Source: Clostridia bacterium
GTDB lineage: Bacteria; Bacillota; Clostridia; Oscillospirales; Acutalibacteraceae
Assembly (NCBI GenBank): GCA_900767015.1
Contig: CAAFXQ010000320.1
Coordinates: 1 to 7,744, forward strand
Direction of reading: 5' to 3'
DNA length: 7,744 nt
The notes under the pieces were generated by a model. The model was not told where the DNA came from. It did not search any database and saw only the letters and a program-made list of their open reading frames with translations. Both the position numbers and the translations under genes were made by a program. Shown here in pieces: positions 5,889 to 7,744 of the stretch (the first letter of the stretch is position 1; the number at the start of each line of letters is the position of its first letter).

Positions 5889-7373
5889 TTATATATGATA
5901 CAGATTGTCGTTTTCGTAATCCGGCTCACTCGTGAGATTGATTCCGAGCTTCGTAAATACCGCACTGTCATTTTCGCAAAGGATAACCGAGCAGTGTGCT
6001 TCGCTCCCTTTCAGAAGAGAAAGAGCCTTCAGCGCCTTTTCGGCATTTTTGTCGGTTGCGGCGCTTACGGAAAGAGCGACAAGGATTTCGTCGATATGAA
6101 GCCTCGGGTTGGTGCTTCCGAGATAGTTCACCTTAAGACCTTGCACCGGTTCAATCAGGCTTGACGGAATCAGGGTCAGCTCGTCATCGATTCCCGAAAG
6201 GTACTTGAGCGCATTGAGAATCAGCGCCGAGGTCGCCCCGAGCAGACTTTTTGTTTTTCCGGTCAGCACCGTTCCGTCGGGAAGCTCAATTGCTGCGGCG
6301 GGAGCGCCGGTCTCTTCGGCGACTTTATTGGCTGCAACGGCACAGGCTCTGTCGTTTTTGGTAACGCCGACCTTATTCATCAGAAGCTCGATTTTTTCGA
6401 TTTCCTTACCGCAGTCGCCGCCCTTACGAAGCGAGCAAAGCGCCGTATAATACCGGCGGATAATTTCCTGCTTCGCCGCCTGACAGACCGCTTCGTTATC
6501 GAAAATACACTTTCCGGCCATATTGACGCCCATGTCCGTCGGGGACTTATACGGAGACACGCCGTAGATGCGTTCGAAAATCGTATTCAGGACGGGGAAA
6601 ATTTCAATATCACGGTTGTAGTTGACCGTCGCTTCGCCGTACGCCTCGAGGTGGAACGGGTCAATCATATTGACGTCGTTGAGGTCGGCGGTTGCCGCTT
6701 CGTAGGCAAGATTAACCGGGTGACTGAGCGGAAGATTCCAGATAGGGAAGGTTTCGAACTTCGCATAGCCGGCACTGATTCCTCTGAGATGCTCGTGATA
6801 AAGCTGAGACAGGCAGACAGCCATTTTTCCGCTGCCCGGCCCCGGAGCGGTCACAACAACAATCCGTCTTGTCGTTTTAATATATTCGTTCTTGCCGTAG
6901 CCGTCCTCTGAAACGATTTTTTCAACATTGGACGGATAGCCCTCGATTTTATAATGGGTATAAACATTGATGCCGAGCGACTGAAGCTTCGCCTTGAAGG
7001 CGTCCGCCGTCTCCTGATGGCTGTACATGGTGATAGCGACCGAGCCGACATAAAGTCCGACACTTCTTAAGCGGTCGATAAGCCGTAAGACCTCCATATC
7101 GTAGGTGATGTTGAGGTCTCCTCTTCTTTTCCGGCTTTCGATAGCGCCCGCACTGACAGCAATTACGATTTCCGCTTCGTCCTTAAGGGACAAAAGCATT
7201 TTCAGCTTGCTGTCAGGCTTGAAGCCGGGAAGAACACGGGAAGCATGGTTATCGTCAAACAGCTTTCCGCCGAACTCCATATAAAGCTTTCCGCCGAAAT
7301 GCGCCATGCGTTTTTTAATTTGCTCGGACTGCATTTCGATATATTTGTTGTTGTCAAAACCAATTTTATACAA
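5889..7373 (-). CDS. DUF1846 family protein
   Basis: A 494-residue protein recognised as DUF1846 by its N-terminus (KIGFDNNKYIEMQSEQI, then FGGKLYMEFGGKLFDD at 26-41) and its length of about 500. I know of no assigned reaction. A glycine-rich P-loop-like motif, APGPGSGK (176-183), follows a hydrophobic strand and suggests nucleotide or phosphate binding. Conserved-looking stretches YAKFETFPIWNLPLSHPVN (203-221) and DPFHLEAYG (238-246) follow; the C-terminal half is mixed alpha/beta. No signal peptide or membrane segment, so probably cytosolic. No in-frame ATG lies where the family starts: the fitting start is TTG at 7373 (protein M-Y-K-I-G-F), with GTG at 7382 as alternative. Longer starts are excluded because they lie upstream of the promoter at 7408-7436. 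Monocistronic. Confidence 0.88.
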   Translation of the reverse strand: MYKIGFDNNKYIEMQSEQIKKRMAHFGGKLYMEFGGKLFDDNHASRVLPGFKPDSKLKMLLSLKDEAEIVIAVSAGAIESRKRRGDLNITYDMEVLRLIDRLRSVGLYVGSVAITMYSHQETADAFKAKLQSLGINVYTHYKIEGYPSNVEKIVSEDGYGKNEYIKTTRRIVVVTAPGPGSGKMAVCLSQLYHEHLRGISAGYAKFETFPIWNLPLSHPVNLAYEAATADLNDVNMIDPFHLEAYGEATVNYNRDIEIFPVLNTIFERIYGVSPYKSPTDMGVNMAGKCIFDNEAVCQAAKQEIIRRYYTALCSLRKGGDCGKEIEKIELLMNKVGVTKNDRACAVAANKVAEETGAPAAAIELPDGTVLTGKTKSLLGATSALILNALKYLSGIDDELTLIPSSLIEPVQGLKVNYLGSTNPRLHIDEILVALSVSAATDKNAEKALKALSLLKGSEAHCSVILCENDSAVFTKLGINLTSEPDYENDNLYHI

Positions 7374-7407
7374 GAAAATCACACCGTTTCCAAATACTCT
7401 GTCAAAT

Positions 7408-7436
7408 AATATAGCAGAAAATTTCTTCCTTTTCAA
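7408..7436 (-). promoter_or_regulatory. Sigma-A promoter of the DUF1846 gene
   Basis: On the minus strand TTGAAA (7431-7436) and TATATT (7408-7413) are separated by 17 bases, with TGC directly before the -10 as an extended element. The predicted start near 7401 gives a leader of under 30 bases before the TTG at 7373. This rules out the open frame that continues to 7496 as coding. Confidence 0.75.
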
Positions 7437-7521
7437 CCGTAAATGACAGATTTTTTGTTGTTTTCCCCTGCTGTCCGGGAAGAACATACACGGCAAACGA
7501 AACCGATTGGCCGGTGAGGAA

Positions 7522-7556
7522 TCAGAGGTCAGGGTTCAGAGGATAGAAGTCAGAAT
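7522..7556 (+). repeat. Short direct repeats, 14-base period
   Basis: TCAGAGG occurs at 7522-7528 and 7536-7542, and TCAGAATG starts at 7550, so the unit recurs every 14 bases with decay. Similar GTCAGAG-rich intergenic repeats are common in gut Clostridia as I recall them, so this may be one copy of a dispersed family. Confidence 0.5.
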
Positions 7557-7601
7557 GTGTATTGGTCAGTCTGTACTTTTCTGCTTTACCCTGTTCCTCT
7601 G
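7523..7601. repeat. Imperfect inverted repeat
   Basis: CAGAGGTCAGGGT (7523-7535) is matched in inverted orientation by ACCCTGTTCCTCTG (7588-7601). The inner flanks also resemble each other in inverted orientation (AGAAGTCAGAATG against the complement of CAGTCTGTACTTTT). The whole could fold into a long imperfect hairpin or be a remnant of a small mobile repeat. Confidence 0.4.
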
Positions 7602-7631
7602 CCTTGTGCTGTCGGTCAGCGGAACCCCCTC

Positions 7632-7667
7632 TGTCAGCGAAGCTGACATCTCCCCTTTCAGGGGAGA
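7632..7667. repeat. Two adjacent perfect hairpins
   Basis: TGTCAGC-GAA-GCTGACA (7632-7648) is followed with no gap by TCTCCCCT-TTC-AGGGGAGA (7649-7667). Both stems are perfect (7 and 8 bp), each with a 3-base loop. The second is followed on the plus strand by AATCTTTTAT, a poor T-run. The pair looks like a dispersed palindromic repeat unit rather than a simple terminator; a terminator role for a gene transcribed through the region is possible. Confidence 0.6.
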
Positions 7668-7710
7668 AATCTTTTATAAGTAACTTTGGAGTAGTATACT
7701 AAAAATAGAG

Positions 7711-7739
7711 TCGAAAAACACCCAAAAATCTGTTAGAAT
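7711..7739 (+). promoter_or_regulatory. Possible promoter firing rightward out of the window
   Basis: TCGAAA (7711-7716) and TAGAAT (7734-7739) are 17 bases apart, and TGT precedes the -10 box as an extended element. The downstream gene is outside the window. The surroundings are AT-rich, so a chance match is possible. Confidence 0.4.
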
Positions 7740-7744
7740 AAAGA

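Larger units (their letters stand above)
7437..7744. other. Non-coding spacer with repeats
   Basis: About 300 bases with no credible gene on either strand. It holds 14-base periodic direct repeats (7522-7556), an imperfect inverted repeat (about 7523-7601), two adjacent perfect hairpins (7632-7667) and a possible rightward promoter (7711-7739). Base composition differs from the flanking genes: purine-rich on the left, then pyrimidine-rich, then AT-rich. Confidence 0.7.

Noticed and set aside
7383..7496. N-terminal extension of the DUF1846 frame to an ATG at 7496
   Set aside because: It runs through a strong promoter (7408-7436) and is not part of the family's usual N-terminus.
7691..7702. 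TATACT -10 box within AGTATACT near the right end
   Set aside because: It is palindromic, so it scores on both strands, but neither direction has a reasonable -35 box.

Overview
The window looks like a chromosomal stretch from a low-to-moderate GC Gram-positive bacterium, most likely a gut-type member of Clostridia (Oscillospiraceae/Ruminococcaceae-like). This assignment is inference. It rests on strong AGGAGG-type ribosome sites, near-consensus sigma-A promoters with 17-bp spacers, an aspartokinase with the Bacillus-type internal start, and the presence of DUF1846 and YtvI-like AI-2E permease genes. It also rests on the character of the repeat-rich spacer at the right edge. There is no sign of phage, transposase, tRNA, rRNA or CRISPR.

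Layout, left to right. (1) Positions 1-128 are intergenic, with a hairpin and a leftward promoter serving something outside the window. (2) Positions 129-1645, minus strand, hold a two-gene operon: an NAD-type short-chain dehydrogenase followed by an alpha/beta hydrolase. The two are coupled by a 1-base TAATG overlap and are driven by a clear promoter at 1680-1708. (3) Positions 1828-4279, minus strand, hold homoserine dehydrogenase (hom) followed by aspartokinase (lysC). This operon ends in a long hairpin terminator at 1730-1814. (4) Positions 4280-4472 form a divergent promoter region. (5) Positions 4473-5801, plus strand, hold an AI-2E family (YtvI/PerM-like) membrane protein. (6) A bidirectional terminator lies at 5838-5873. 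(7) Positions 5889-7373, minus strand, hold a DUF1846 protein of unknown function, apparently using a TTG start just downstream of a strong promoter. (8) Positions 7437-7744 are non-coding, with 14-bp periodic direct repeats, an imperfect inverted repeat, two adjacent perfect hairpins and a possible rightward promoter.

The hom-lysC pair makes the first and third enzymes of the aspartate pathway (aspartate to aspartyl phosphate, and aspartate semialdehyde to homoserine). Both carry C-terminal ACT-type regulatory regions, so the operon is a feedback-controlled entry to threonine/methionine/lysine synthesis. The most notable sequence-level observation is a textbook Shine-Dalgarno followed by an in-frame ATG inside lysC. 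It predicts separate synthesis of the regulatory ACT-domain subunit, as in the Bacillus subtilis alpha2beta2 enzyme. The dehydrogenase-hydrolase pair probably acts on a common small-molecule substrate that cannot be named from sequence.

I found no convincing wholly new multi-gene system. The best leads are the internal lysC start, the orphan DUF1846 enzyme with its P-loop-like motif, and the structured repeats at the right end.
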